In this document: in pieces, positions 15,138 through 24,268 of the stretch
How positions within the stretch are numbered: the first letter of the stretch is position 1
Layout: the number at the start of each line of letters is the position of its first letter
Assembly (NCBI GenBank): GCA_035713725.1
Contig: DASTMZ010000073.1
Span: forward strand, 1-54,098
DNA: 54,098 nucleotides
DNA from: DASQPR01 sp035713725
GTDB lineage: Bacteria > Actinomycetota > Actinomycetes > Mycobacteriales > Micromonosporaceae
Reading direction: 5' to 3'
Position numbers and translations under genes: made by a program
The notes under the pieces: generated by a model
Told to the model about the DNA's origin: nothing
Seen by the model: only the letters and a program-made list of their open reading frames with translations
Databases searched by the model: none

Positions 15138-17228
15138 CTATGCCGGTGGTCCACTGGCCAGCCGGCGCAGGACTCCGAGCGCGACATCGTGTTTCGTCGT
15201 GTACCAGAACGGTGGCAAGGACGCGCGCATGAATCCGCCGTACCCGCGTGCGGTCTCAAGCCTCGGGTCGAGCACCGCGACCATGCCACGATCGGCGCTC
15301 GACCGGATGAGGCGGCCGGCGCCTTGAGCGAGCCGTACCGCGGCGATCGGGACGCTTACCGAAGCGAACCCGGAGCCGCCCGCGGCATCGACCGCCTCGG
15401 ACCTGGCGGCGGCGAGCGGCTCGTCCGGTCGCGGGAACGGCAGCCGATCGATGACGACGAGCTGGCACGAGTCGCCGGGGATGTCGACGCCCTGCCACAA
15501 CGACATGACGCCCATCAGACACGTCTCGGGCGAGTCGCGGAACGCGCGGATCAGCAACGGCAGCGACTGATCGCCCTGCAGCAGGACATTGAGAGAGGTC
15601 CGTGCCCGCAACACCTCCGCGGCCCGCTCGGCCGCCCGACGGGACGAGAACAACCCGAGGGTACGGCCACCCAGCTCGCTTACCAGTGCGACGAGTTCTT
15701 CGGCGGCGGCGTCCGAGAGGCCGGACTGCGTCGGTCGGGGCAGCCGCGCGGCGACGTAGAGGATGCCCTGTCGCGGATAGTCGAACGGCGACCCGACGTC
15801 GAGACTCGTCCAGGACGGCGCCACGTCGGGCTGCTCGGTGGACGGCTTCGCGGACAGGCCGATGGCGCGGGCGATCGTGTCGAACCGGCCGCCGAGAGCC
15901 AGCGTCGCGGACGTGGCGATGACCGTCCGTTCGCTGAACAGATGCGTCGCGAGGGTGGCTGCAACGCTCAACGGCGCCACGACGACGGCGCGCCGGCGGT
16001 CGGTGATCTCGATCCAGGCGACATCGCTCGCCGACTCGGCGAGCAATCGCTGCGAGGTGGTGGACAGTTCGTCGAGCGTTGCCCGAGCTTGTTGCTTGCG
16101 AACCGGATCGGGGTCGTCCGCCTTGAGCTCGCCGACCGCCTCCAGCGCGCGCCGGCTGGCCGCATCTAGGAGCGTCAGCGCTTCGCGCAGCGGCGCGGAC
16201 AGGCCCGTCGTGATTCGGCCCGGTTCCGCGTCCACGAGGCCGATCGCCAGCGCATCGCCCGCCTCGGTCAGCTGTTCGTAGATCTCGCCGTCGATGTGTG
16301 TCCGCGCGCGTCGGGCCGCCCGGTCGATCACGTCCGGCGAAACCTCTGCCTGCGACGCGCTCGACACCCGATCGGCGAGGTCGTGTGCCTCGTCGACGAC
16401 CAGAACGTCATGTGGCGGCACGATGTGCCGGCCGGCGAGCATGTCGACGGCGAGCAGGCTGTGGTTGGTCACTACGATGTCGGCCTCGCGGGCCCGCGTA
16501 CGCGACGCTTCGGCGAAGCACTCGGCGCCAAATGCGCACCGGGACGCGCCGACACACTCTCGGGCGAGCGTCGACACCAGGCGCCACGCGTTGTCGTCAA
16601 CGCCCGGATCGAGCTCGTCCCGGTCGCCGGTCTCCGTCTCGTTCGCCCAATCGCGCAGGCGCTGCATTTGCTTGCCCAGACGGCCGGCCTCGCCGAGCCA
16701 CACCGTGGCCGGTCGCGCCGCACCGCCGTCGAAGAGCGCGTCGGGCTCTTCTTCTGTCGAGCCGTCGAGCTTTGCCAGGCACAAGTAGTGGTGGCGGCCC
16801 TTGAGCACGGCATGTGTCGGTCGGCGACCGAGGATCGGCTCGACGGCGTCCGCCAGGCGTGGCAAGTCGTGGTCGACGAGCTGCGCCTGCAGTGCGAGCG
16901 TGGCGGTGGCCACCACGACCGGTCCGTCCACGAGGAGCGCGGGCGTCAGGTATGCCAGCGACTTGCCCGTGCCGGTGCCGGCCTGGACGAGCAGGTGCTC
17001 GCCGGATGAGATCGCGTCGGCAACCGCGTGAGCCATGGCTTGTTGACCGGGCCGTTCGCGGCCGCCGGGCACCGCGCCAACCGCTGCGGTGAGCAACTCG
17101 TCGACGTTCGCGCGGTGCGGATCGGTTGGCGGCGGCCCGTCGTGGTCTTGGCTTACGGCGCGTTGCTTGTCGGTGCGCTGTGGTCCGCCAGCGAAACTGG
17201 TGCGAGATGACGCCACGCCGCGAGCCAC
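15138..17228 (-). CDS. dinG: DinG/Rad3-type ATP-dependent DNA helicase
   Basis: The 696-residue superfamily 2 helicase has Walker A GTGTGKSLAYL (residues about 80-90), a cluster of four Cys (CLAK, then CVGASRC and C about 13-20 residues apart, residues about 140-245) fitting the Fe-S domain of XPD/DinG helicases, the DEAH box VVDEAHDL (about 276-283) and motif VI QGAGRLIRS. Such helicases unwind 5'-to-3' and act at R-loops and stalled forks. The open frame extends to 17399 but the added part has no family similarity. GTG 17228 is chosen, 8 nt after TAACGT (17242-17237). It is divergent from the DUF402 gene. Confidence 0.9.
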   Translation of the reverse strand: MARGVASSRTSFAGGPQRTDKQRAVSQDHDGPPPTDPHRANVDELLTAAVGAVPGGRERPGQQAMAHAVADAISSGEHLLVQAGTGTGKSLAYLTPALLVDGPVVVATATLALQAQLVDHDLPRLADAVEPILGRRPTHAVLKGRHHYLCLAKLDGSTEEEPDALFDGGAARPATVWLGEAGRLGKQMQRLRDWANETETGDRDELDPGVDDNAWRLVSTLARECVGASRCAFGAECFAEASRTRAREADIVVTNHSLLAVDMLAGRHIVPPHDVLVVDEAHDLADRVSSASQAEVSPDVIDRAARRARTHIDGEIYEQLTEAGDALAIGLVDAEPGRITTGLSAPLREALTLLDAASRRALEAVGELKADDPDPVRKQQARATLDELSTTSQRLLAESASDVAWIEITDRRRAVVVAPLSVAATLATHLFSERTVIATSATLALGGRFDTIARAIGLSAKPSTEQPDVAPSWTSLDVGSPFDYPRQGILYVAARLPRPTQSGLSDAAAEELVALVSELGGRTLGLFSSRRAAERAAEVLRARTSLNVLLQGDQSLPLLIRAFRDSPETCLMGVMSLWQGVDIPGDSCQLVVIDRLPFPRPDEPLAAARSEAVDAAGGSGFASVSVPIAAVRLAQGAGRLIRSSADRGMVAVLDPRLETARGYGGFMRASLPPFWYTTKHDVALGVLRRLASGPPA

Positions 17229-17403
17229 GGTCACCGACGTTACCCGCTTACGGCGACAGATCCGGGCGCCGACGCGGCCGTACCCACAACCTTCCACGTA
17301 CCCTCCGGCAGCCCCTGTCCGACACGTCGCTGCCTCATCGCTCCGGGCGAGCGCCAGCCGCTGCGCGGCCATGGTGATCACGCCGGGCGGATGATTCACG
17401 GCG

Positions 17404-17973
17404 ATGTCGGTGGCAGGCCGGCCGGTGCGGGCGCACCATCGGTTGATGCATCACGAGTCGGTCGTCGATGTGCGCTACCGCAAGTACGACGGAAGCGCGC
17501 ACCGGTCGTATCCGGCCATCCGGCTCGGCGCCGACGAGCACGGCGACTGGCTGGGCGTGCCGGGCGGCGACTTCGTCGCGGCCGCCGTGTCGCAGTTCAA
17601 ATATGCCGACCCGTATGTGCTTCTGGTGCCGCGGCACGCATGGTGGACCGCGATGTTCAACTCGCCGCCGCGACGAACCGAGATCTACTGCGATGTCACC
17701 ACGCCGGCGGAGTGGGATGGCGACGGCGTGTGCCTCACGGACCTCGACCTCGACGTCCGTCGCCGCCGCGCGGACGGCACGGTCGAGCTCGTCGACGAGG
17801 ATGAGTTCGCCGCGCATTGCGACCGGTTTGGCTACCCAGACGACGTCGTGAGTGCGGCGCGAGCCGCGGCCGCCTGGCTCTTCGACTCGTTGCGCGGCGG
17901 CGTCGAGCCGTTCGGCGACGACTTCCGCCGGTGGCTCGACAAGGTGACCCCACCCGGCGACTCGCCGCGGTAA
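17404..17973 (+). CDS. DUF402-domain protein
   Basis: The 189-residue protein matches the DUF402 pattern: VVDVRYRKYDGSAHRSYPA near the N-terminus, then EIYCDVTTPAEW and DLDLDVRRRRADGTVELVDEDEF (about 95-140), a beta barrel with acidic metal-binding residues. Characterised relatives (for example FomD and nucleoside tri/diphosphatases) hydrolyse nucleotide phosphoesters with a divalent metal. The ATG at 17404 is used, but the ATG at 17446 (MHHESVV) starts just before the domain and is an equally plausible start. It is monocistronic. Confidence 0.8.
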   Translation: MSVAGRPVRAHHRLMHHESVVDVRYRKYDGSAHRSYPAIRLGADEHGDWLGVPGGDFVAAAVSQFKYADPYVLLVPRHAWWTAMFNSPPRRTEIYCDVTTPAEWDGDGVCLTDLDLDVRRRRADGTVELVDEDEFAAHCDRFGYPDDVVSAARAAAAWLFDSLRGGVEPFGDDFRRWLDKVTPPGDSPR

Positions 17974-18031
17974 GTCCGTCGCCGCAGCACGCGACCGCGC
18001 GCCGTAAACGCGGACTCAAAGGACCAAACCC

Positions 18032-18089
18032 TACAATCGCCGTATCCGGGAACGATGCGGCGAAGTCGAACATTCGGCGAAGTCGAGCA
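18032..18089 (+). promoter_or_regulatory. Promoter with a 15-bp direct repeat downstream
   Basis: TACAAT (18032-18037) is a good -10 box without an obvious -35. Downstream, 18058-18072 and 18075-18089 are a 15-bp direct repeat with one mismatch (CGGCGAAGTCGAACA and CGGCGAAGTCGAGCA), 17 bp apart. The position between promoter and start fits a repressor operator or a leader element of the gene at 18117. Confidence 0.4.
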
Positions 18090-18116
18090 CCCGGGCAAAG
18101 GGGTGGTGTGGGTCCG

Positions 18117-19220
18117 ATGGCGGTGGTCCTCGAGGGTCTCGTAGTCTTCGGCGGCGGATTGGGCGCCGGTCTCGCGACCGCGTCGAGACGCCGGCGCGGC
18201 GCGTACGCACCGGGTACGCATGCGGCGTACGACGAGGCGATGCGTGACCCGATCGGCCGCCGGTTGCGTCAGGGGTACGCCAGCGTCGAGGTTGGCGTCT
18301 GGCTCGATCTCGCCGCCGACCGCGACGACGGCACGCCGGAGGACCGGTTACTCGTCGGTGGTCGGTACGGCGCATGGGTCGGCGCGCGTGATCCAGGCCT
18401 GGAACTCGATCGTCTGGTGTTGCGACCGCTCGCCGAACGAGTCGCCACCGATGGCGCGGCCTATGTGGACGGCGACGCGAGCACACCCTTCCGCCTGCTG
18501 ATCGACGTCGTGCACCCGGACGAGAAGCGGCAGGAGCGGGCGTACCTGCTGCTTGAATCGCTGCTGGCACGCTATCCAGGGGTGTTTACCCGACTCGTCG
18601 GCGGCGCGGTGGTGCCCGGTCCGGTCACGGTCATCTTGACCGGTGACGACGTGCCGCGCAGCCTGCTTGCCGCGCAACTGGATCGCGCGGTGTTCGCCGA
18701 CGGTACGTTCGCCGATCTCGGCCCGTGGGGTGCACCGCCAACGCTCGCGCCGTTGCTGAGCGAGGTGTGGTCCTGGCGATTCGGCTGGAACGGCCGCGGC
18801 GAGCTGCCGGCGGCCGAGCGCGATTGTCTGCACCGTCTCGTCGCGGCCGCGCATGCGGAGGGCCGGCCGGTCCGGTTCTCCGGCATCCCGAACTGGCCGC
18901 TGCGAGTGCGCACCGCGTTCTGGAGTGAGCTCAGCGCCGCCGGGGTCGATCTGGTGACGACCGCGCGTCCTCGCGCGTTCGCCACGTTCCGTCGTGGGTA
19001 CGGCAGCCCGGCGCCCGCGTTGGTGCCGCCAACCCGTACGCGGCGACGCGATGCCACCGTACCGCGGCATGTGCTCGTGGAACGGACGCCGAAGCATGCC
19101 GCGGAGCCGGTGCTCGGCGGACCGACGTTCGGGCGCGCCCGAGTGCGGCGGCGGCCGGCATCCCCGCTCGGTTCACGCGTCGTACGGTCGGCGGGCGCCG
19201 CTCGGGCCGGTACGCGATGA
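18117..19220 (+). CDS. Degenerate glycerophosphodiesterase/PI-PLC-like protein
   Basis: This 367-residue protein aligns by eye with actinomycete PI-PLC/GDPD-like phosphodiesterases over their whole length (SVEVGVWL, RLLVGG, FRLLIDVVHP, SEVWSWRFGWNGRGELPAAE, GVDLVTTARPRAF). Several expected catalytic residues are changed: the HAHND block reads HAAYD, E-x-D reads E-V-G, LLVGHD reads LLVGGR and the DVK lysine is Val. It has a hydrophobic N-terminus (VLEGLVVFGGGLGAGLAT) and a basic C-terminal tail. It probably binds rather than cleaves a phosphodiester. ATG 18117 follows AAAGGGG; GTG 18108 is an alternative. Confidence 0.7.
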   Translation: MAVVLEGLVVFGGGLGAGLATASRRRRGAYAPGTHAAYDEAMRDPIGRRLRQGYASVEVGVWLDLAADRDDGTPEDRLLVGGRYGAWVGARDPGLELDRLVLRPLAERVATDGAAYVDGDASTPFRLLIDVVHPDEKRQERAYLLLESLLARYPGVFTRLVGGAVVPGPVTVILTGDDVPRSLLAAQLDRAVFADGTFADLGPWGAPPTLAPLLSEVWSWRFGWNGRGELPAAERDCLHRLVAAAHAEGRPVRFSGIPNWPLRVRTAFWSELSAAGVDLVTTARPRAFATFRRGYGSPAPALVPPTRTRRRDATVPRHVLVERTPKHAAEPVLGGPTFGRARVRRRPASPLGSRVVRSAGAARAGTR

Positions 19221-19227
19221 TCGGAGC

Positions 19228-20073
19228 ATGAGTCTTCGCGATGTGCTGCGGATCGCGCCCGGCGCCGCGGTGAATCTGGAGTCGATCGACCCGAACGGCA
19301 CACCCGGACTCCCGAAGGGCCGCAGCCGCGACAAGGCGTGGGCGCGCGGGCAACTCGCGGCGATCGGTGAGCGACTGGCGGTCGCGCAGGAACAGCTTTT
19401 CGCCACCGCGAAGGTGTCCCAGACCCGGCCACGGGTGCTGCTGGTACTGCAGGCGATGGACTGCGGCGGCAAGGACGGCACGGTACGCAAGGTCGCCGGC
19501 ACCATGAACCCGCAAGGTCTGACCATCGTCGGCTTCGGCAAGCCGACGAACGAGGCGCTGGAACACGACTTTCTGTGGCGGATCCGCAAGGCGCTGCCGC
19601 CGCCGGGACAGATCGGCGTGTTCAACCGGTCGCACTACGAGGACGTCCTCGTGGTCCGGGTCCACGATCTGGTGGCAAAGCGCACATGGCAGTCGCGCTA
19701 CAAGAGGATCAACGACTTCGAGGCGTCGCTGGTCCGGGACGGCTTCACGATCATCAAGGTGATGCTGCACATCTCATACGCCGAGCAGGGCGCCCGCCTC
19801 GCCGAGCGTCTCAAGGACCCGACGAAATACTGGAAGTTCAATCCGGCCGACATCGACGAGCGCGCGTACTGGGACGACTACCAGGCCGCGTACGCGGACG
19901 CCTTGGCGCGCTGCTCGACCGAGGACGCGCCGTGGTACGTCGTGCCGGCCAACCGCAAGTGGTACCGCGACTGGGCGGTCGCCACGCTTCTCGACGAGAC
20001 GATGGGTGACCTCGGGCTGCGCTACCCGCCGGCCGACTTCGACGTGACGGTCGAGCAGGCCCGGCTGCGCTAA
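19228..20073 (+). CDS. ppk2: PPK2-family polyphosphate kinase
   Basis: The 281-residue enzyme carries the PPK2 fold: Walker A MDCGGKDGTVRK (residues about 75-86), Walker B region FNRSHYEDVLVVR (about 132-144) and the lid-module arginines (SRYKRIN). PPK2 enzymes use inorganic polyphosphate to phosphorylate AMP, ADP or GDP; the Walker A form with GKDGT resembles the subgroup acting on AMP and/or ADP, but the substrate cannot be fixed here. The open frame extends upstream into the previous gene; ATG 19228 begins the conserved region and has GGAG just upstream. It precedes the PhoU-like/Pit pair, consistent with phosphate storage and use. Confidence 0.92.
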   Translation: MSLRDVLRIAPGAAVNLESIDPNGTPGLPKGRSRDKAWARGQLAAIGERLAVAQEQLFATAKVSQTRPRVLLVLQAMDCGGKDGTVRKVAGTMNPQGLTIVGFGKPTNEALEHDFLWRIRKALPPPGQIGVFNRSHYEDVLVVRVHDLVAKRTWQSRYKRINDFEASLVRDGFTIIKVMLHISYAEQGARLAERLKDPTKYWKFNPADIDERAYWDDYQAAYADALARCSTEDAPWYVVPANRKWYRDWAVATLLDETMGDLGLRYPPADFDVTVEQARLR

Positions 20074-20225
20074 GTGCGGCGTACGTCACCGGCTGACGTG
20101 CCGGTGCGCCATCCGACGCCCCGGCACGCCATGATCCAGGGCGGCCGTCCCGGCGTACCCGCTGGCACCGGCTAGCATTCCCCCGAATGTCCTCGCCACC
20201 CCCCGGTCGAGTTGTGGAGCCTGAA

Positions 20226-20852
20226 GTGCGCATCAAGATCCGCCCCAGCGATGACTCGTTCTACGACTTCTTCACCCACGCGGCGGAGAATCTCGTCAAG
20301 GGCACCGAACTCCTGTCCGAACTGGCCCTGCCCGGCGCCGACGTGATGGCTATCGGCGAGCGGCTGGTCGAGGTCGAGCACGACAGCGACAGCATCACTC
20401 ATGATCTTTACAACAAGATCAACTCCTCGTTTATCACGCCGTTCGACCGCGAGGACATCTACCGCCTCGGGTCCGGTCTGGACGACGTCATGGACCACCT
20501 CGAGGCGATCGGTACGTTCGTCTACCTCTACGGTCTGTCCTCGTTGCCCGTGCTGCCGCGCGAGATGGTCGAGATCATCGACATCCTGGACCAGCAGGCG
20601 AAGGTCACGTCGGACGCGATGCGACGCCTGAAGAGCATGCGTGAGCTGCAGGAATACTGGGTCGAATGCAACCGGCTGGAGAACGAAGGTGACCGCGCCT
20701 ACCGCATGCTGCTGGTTCGGCTCTTCTCCGGTGAATACGACGCGTTGACCGTGCTGAAGATGAAGGAGGTCGCCGACGAGCTCGAGGCGGCCTGCGACGC
20801 ATTCGAACATGTCGCCAACACGGTCGAGACGATCGCGGTCAAGGAGTCCTAG
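20226..20852 (+). CDS. PhoU-like DUF47 protein (Pit accessory regulator)
   Basis: This all-helical protein of 208 residues belongs to the DUF47/PhoU-like family that pairs with Pit phosphate transporters (SDDSFYDFFTHAAENLVKG near the start, the E-x3-D metal motif VEVEHDSDSITHDLYNKIN and a second ENEGDRAYR). GTG 20226 is chosen because family members begin with MRxK/R and GTGGAG lies upstream. An ATG at 20187, 8 nt after TAGCAT (20173-20178), would be leaderless and add 13 residues. It lies 105 bases before pit and is likely co-transcribed. Confidence 0.88.
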   Translation: MRIKIRPSDDSFYDFFTHAAENLVKGTELLSELALPGADVMAIGERLVEVEHDSDSITHDLYNKINSSFITPFDREDIYRLGSGLDDVMDHLEAIGTFVYLYGLSSLPVLPREMVEIIDILDQQAKVTSDAMRRLKSMRELQEYWVECNRLENEGDRAYRMLLVRLFSGEYDALTVLKMKEVADELEAACDAFEHVANTVETIAVKES

Positions 20853-20957
20853 TTTGCGAACCGCCCCCAGCGGCCGGCGTGCGACGCCGGCCGCGTGCTA
20901 TTACGTTGCGCCCTGCGGCGCACGCCACGCCTCCGCGCCGACGTCAGCGGCGGCGGC

Positions 20958-21971
20958 ATGACGGGGCTGACGGCGACCATCGTCGTGATCGCGGTGGCGA
21001 TGGTGTTCAACTACACCAACGGATTCCACGATGCGGCGAACGCGATCGCCACAAGCGTGTCCACCCGGGCGTTGACGCCACGCGTCGCGCTGCTCATGGC
21101 GGCGGTCGGAAACCTCGTCGGCTCGCTGCCGTTCTTCCACATCGCCGGCAAGGTCGCGGCGACCGTCGGCACGGGCATCGTCGCGCCTCCGTCGGATGTA
21201 GCCGGACTTGGCGTGGTATTCGCCGGCCTGCTCGGCGCAATCACGTGGAACCTGATCACGTGGTACTACGGCCTGCCGTCGTCCTCGTCGCACGCGCTCA
21301 TCGGCGGACTGATCGGTGCCGCGCTCGCCTCCGGTACGACTGATGTGTTCTGGCACGGCATCACCGCGAAGGTGATCCTGCCGATGTTTCTCTCGCCGCT
21401 GGTCGGTTTCGCACTCGGCTACCTCGTGATGACCGCGGTGCGCTGGATCTTCCGGAGGGGCAACCCCGCCAAGCTGAACCGTGGCTTCCGGATCGCGCAG
21501 TCGTTCTCCGCGTTCGCGATGTCGGTCGGTCACGGCCTGCAGGATGCGTCGAAGACGATCGGCATCGTCGCGCTCGCGCTCGTGCTCGGCGGCCAGATCG
21601 GCGCGCACAGCGCCACTCCGACGTGGGTCTACCTGCTCAGTGCGTTGGTGCTCTCGCTTGGTACGTATTCCGGCGGCTGGCGGATCATCCGTACCCTCGG
21701 CCGGCGCATCATCCACCTCGGGCCTCCGGAAGGCTTCGCGGCGGAGTCGGTCGCGAGCTCAGTGCTTTGGACCACTGCCGAACTTGGCTTCCCGATCTCG
21801 ACGACGCACACCATCACGTCGGCGATCATGGGCGTCGGCGCGACGAAGCGGCTGTCCGCCGTTCGCTGGGCGGTGGCCGGCAATATCGTCATCGCGTGGT
21901 TCCTGACGTTGCCCGCCGCCGGCCTGGTCGGAGCATTGGCGTATTTCGCAGTGCGTCCGTTGTTCAGCTGA
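20958..21971 (+). CDS. pit: Pit-family inorganic phosphate transporter
   Basis: The 337-residue membrane protein has the two inverted Pit signatures, GFHDAANAIATSVSTRAL (residues about 21-38) and GHGLQDASKTIGIVAL in the second half, with about ten membrane segments and a central cytoplasmic loop (FRRGNPAKLNRGFR). It takes up metal-phosphate with protons or sodium at low affinity. ATG 20958 gives an N-terminus starting with the first helix. With the upstream DUF47 gene it forms the usual pair, complementing the high-affinity Pst system encoded 4 kb downstream. Confidence 0.95.
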   Translation: MTGLTATIVVIAVAMVFNYTNGFHDAANAIATSVSTRALTPRVALLMAAVGNLVGSLPFFHIAGKVAATVGTGIVAPPSDVAGLGVVFAGLLGAITWNLITWYYGLPSSSSHALIGGLIGAALASGTTDVFWHGITAKVILPMFLSPLVGFALGYLVMTAVRWIFRRGNPAKLNRGFRIAQSFSAFAMSVGHGLQDASKTIGIVALALVLGGQIGAHSATPTWVYLLSALVLSLGTYSGGWRIIRTLGRRIIHLGPPEGFAAESVASSVLWTTAELGFPISTTHTITSAIMGVGATKRLSAVRWAVAGNIVIAWFLTLPAAGLVGALAYFAVRPLFS

Positions 21972-21980
21972 TCACCGGAT

Positions 21981-22997
21981 TCAGGTCTCGTCCGCGTAGC
22001 TGATCCCGGCCTGCCGGCGGATCTGGTCCATGGTGCGCATCACCGCGAGGGTCGCACCGTGCGGCAGCAACGGGCTCTCGATCAGACCGGCGCGCATGCA
22101 CCGCATCGCCTCGATCGCCGGGAACCGGAGGCCGTGGCCCTCGATCGGCAGATCGAGGTGCTCGTGTTCCTGGCCTCGCCACACGTCGAGCGCCTCGGGC
22201 CGATGGAACCGAGGCGGGATCTCGATCCGACCCTCGGTGCCGGAGATCGTGGCGGTGCTCGACCCACTGACATCGCTGGCACAGGTCAGGGCGGCGTACG
22301 CATGATCGGCCCGCCAACTCGGCATGTCGTCGCGTCCCGGTCGGTAGCCCAACAGGATCGCGGTACCCGCGTCCACGCCCTCTGGTCGCATCCGGGCGTA
22401 GCCGGTGACGTCGTCAGGCGTACCGAGAAATAGCTGCGCGAGTGCCAGGACGTAGACGCCGACGTCCAGCAGTGCACCGCCGCCGAGCGCCGGGTTGCGC
22501 AGTCGATGCTCGGGTCCCACACCCGCCGCGAAGCTGAAGTCCGCCGTCACGGCGGCCAGCTGGCCGATCGCGCCGTCGGCGACCAACTCGACGGCACGAC
22601 GTACCGCCGGAAGTGTCCGCGTCCACATCGCCTCGGCGAGGAACACGCGGCGCTCACGCGCGACGGCGATCAAGTCTTCTGCCTGCGCCGCATTGACCGT
22701 GAGCGGCTTCTCGCACAGCACTGCCTTGCCCGCGTCGAGCATCATGCGCGCCGCCGGATGGTGTGCCGGGTGCGGTCCGGCGACGTAGACGATCTCGACC
22801 TCCGGGTCGGCGGCGAGCGCGTCCCAGGTGCCATATGGGTGCGCGATCTGATTCTCGGTGGCGAATCGGCCGGCCGAGTCGTCGCTGCGTGAGGCGACGG
22901 CGACGACCTCGGCGTCGGGTACGCGTGCCAGATCGGTGACGAACGAGGTGGCGATGCCTCCGGTCGCGACGACGCCCCAGCGGATCGGTTCGGTCAT
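21981..22997 (-). CDS. Gfo/Idh/MocA-family oxidoreductase
   Basis: The 338-residue NAD(P)-dependent enzyme begins with a Rossmann motif (IRWGVVATGGIATSFV, residues about 5-20) and contains the family's EKPLTVN motif (about 95-101), whose Lys is catalytic, followed by a C-terminal sugar-dehydrogenase-like beta domain. Family members oxidise or reduce sugars, inositols or trans-dihydrodiols. The substrate is unknown. ATG 22997 is preferred to ATG 23006 because the Rossmann strand then starts at residue 5. It is convergent with pit (10 bases) and divergent from the thiolase gene. Confidence 0.9.
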   Translation of the reverse strand: MTEPIRWGVVATGGIATSFVTDLARVPDAEVVAVASRSDDSAGRFATENQIAHPYGTWDALAADPEVEIVYVAGPHPAHHPAARMMLDAGKAVLCEKPLTVNAAQAEDLIAVARERRVFLAEAMWTRTLPAVRRAVELVADGAIGQLAAVTADFSFAAGVGPEHRLRNPALGGGALLDVGVYVLALAQLFLGTPDDVTGYARMRPEGVDAGTAILLGYRPGRDDMPSWRADHAYAALTCASDVSGSSTATISGTEGRIEIPPRFHRPEALDVWRGQEHEHLDLPIEGHGLRFPAIEAMRCMRAGLIESPLLPHGATLAVMRTMDQIRRQAGISYADET

Positions 22998-23098
22998 GGC
23001 GTCCATCGAACCAGGCCCGACCGCCAGCACCGCCGCGAGGGCCGGTGGCGTGCTCGCGGCGTGCCGATCGTGCGACGGTGCCCAGTAGGCTCGATGCC

Positions 23099-24268
23099 GT
23101 GGACGCCTACCTCATCGACGCGGTCCGTACGCCGTTCGGCAAGCACCGCGGCGGCCTCGCCGGGATCCGCACCGACGATCTCGCTGCGCTGCCCATCATC
23201 GAGCTTGTCAAGCGCCACCCCGACTTCGATCCGGCGCGGATCGACGACGTGATCTTCGGCGACACGAACGGCGCGGGCGAGGACAACCGGAACGTTGCCC
23301 GGATGGCGGCGCTGCTCGCCGGGCTGCCGGACACCGTGCCCGGGGTGACCGTCAACCGGCTGTGCGGCTCCGGCGGCGAGGCGGTGATCCAGGCGGCGCG
23401 TGCGGTGCGAGCCGAGGACGCGTCCGTCATGATCGCGGGCGGCGTGGAAAGCATGACGCGTGCGCCGTTCGTCATCCCCAAGCCGGACGCTGCGCAGCCG
23501 GCCGCGATGCAGATCTTCGCGACTCAGGTCGGCTGGCGGATGGTCAACCCGAAGTTCACCGCGGCACAGACCGCGTCGCTCGGCGCTTGTGCCGAGGCGG
23601 TCGCCGCGGAACTCGGCATATCACGACAGGAGCAGGACGACTGGGCGTTGCGGTCGCACGAACGCGCGGCGGCCGCGTTCGACAAGGGCTTGCACGACGG
23701 GTACGTGTTGCCAGTCGAGTCGGTCACACGGGACGAGTCGATCCGTACGGACACGACGGCCGAGAAGCTCGCCGCGCTGCAGCCGGCCTTCACCAAGGGC
23801 GGCACCGTGACCGCGGGCAACTCCTCGCCGATCAACGACGGTGCGATCGCGACATTGGTCGGCACGCGTGACATCGCAAACGAGCTCGGCGTCGAGCCAG
23901 TCGGCCGGATCGTGGCGACCGCAACGGTCGGAATCGCACCGGAGCGGTTCACGCTCGGGCCGGTCGGCGCGATCGGCAAGGCGCTCGACCGTGCCGGATT
24001 GTCCACATCGGACATCGTGGCATGGGAGATCAATGAGGCATTCGCCGCGATGGTCTTGTCGGTGCTCCACGAACTGCCACCGTTGGACGTCGAGCGGGTC
24101 AACCCGAACGGCGGCGCGATCGCGATGGGGCATCCGCTCGGCGCGTCGGCACCGCGGGTGATCGTCGACGTGTGCCGCGAGGTCGCGCGTCGCGGTGGCG
24201 GCTACGGCGTCGCGGCCGCGTGCATCGGCGTCGGCCAGGGTACGGCCGTGGTGGTACACGTTGACTGA
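23099..24268 (+). CDS. Acetyl-CoA C-acyltransferase (thiolase)
   Basis: The 389-residue thiolase has the nucleophilic Cys in NRLCGSGGEAV (about residue 89), the His in MGHPLGASAPR (about 345) and the second Cys in CIGVGQG (about 375). It either cleaves 3-ketoacyl-CoA in beta-oxidation or condenses acetyl-CoA. GTG 23099 follows TAGGCT (23086-23091) by 7 nt, a clear leaderless start. It overlaps the NUDIX gene (TTG start inside its stop region), so the two are probably co-expressed. The acyl-chain length preferred cannot be read from the sequence. Confidence 0.95.
   Translation: MDAYLIDAVRTPFGKHRGGLAGIRTDDLAALPIIELVKRHPDFDPARIDDVIFGDTNGAGEDNRNVARMAALLAGLPDTVPGVTVNRLCGSGGEAVIQAARAVRAEDASVMIAGGVESMTRAPFVIPKPDAAQPAAMQIFATQVGWRMVNPKFTAAQTASLGACAEAVAAELGISRQEQDDWALRSHERAAAAFDKGLHDGYVLPVESVTRDESIRTDTTAEKLAALQPAFTKGGTVTAGNSSPINDGAIATLVGTRDIANELGVEPVGRIVATATVGIAPERFTLGPVGAIGKALDRAGLSTSDIVAWEINEAFAAMVLSVLHELPPLDVERVNPNGGAIAMGHPLGASAPRVIVDVCREVARRGGGYGVAAACIGVGQGTAVVVHVD

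Noticed and set aside
15189..16169. 326-codon plus-strand frame over dinG
   Set aside because: Antisense to clear helicase motifs; no family similarity.
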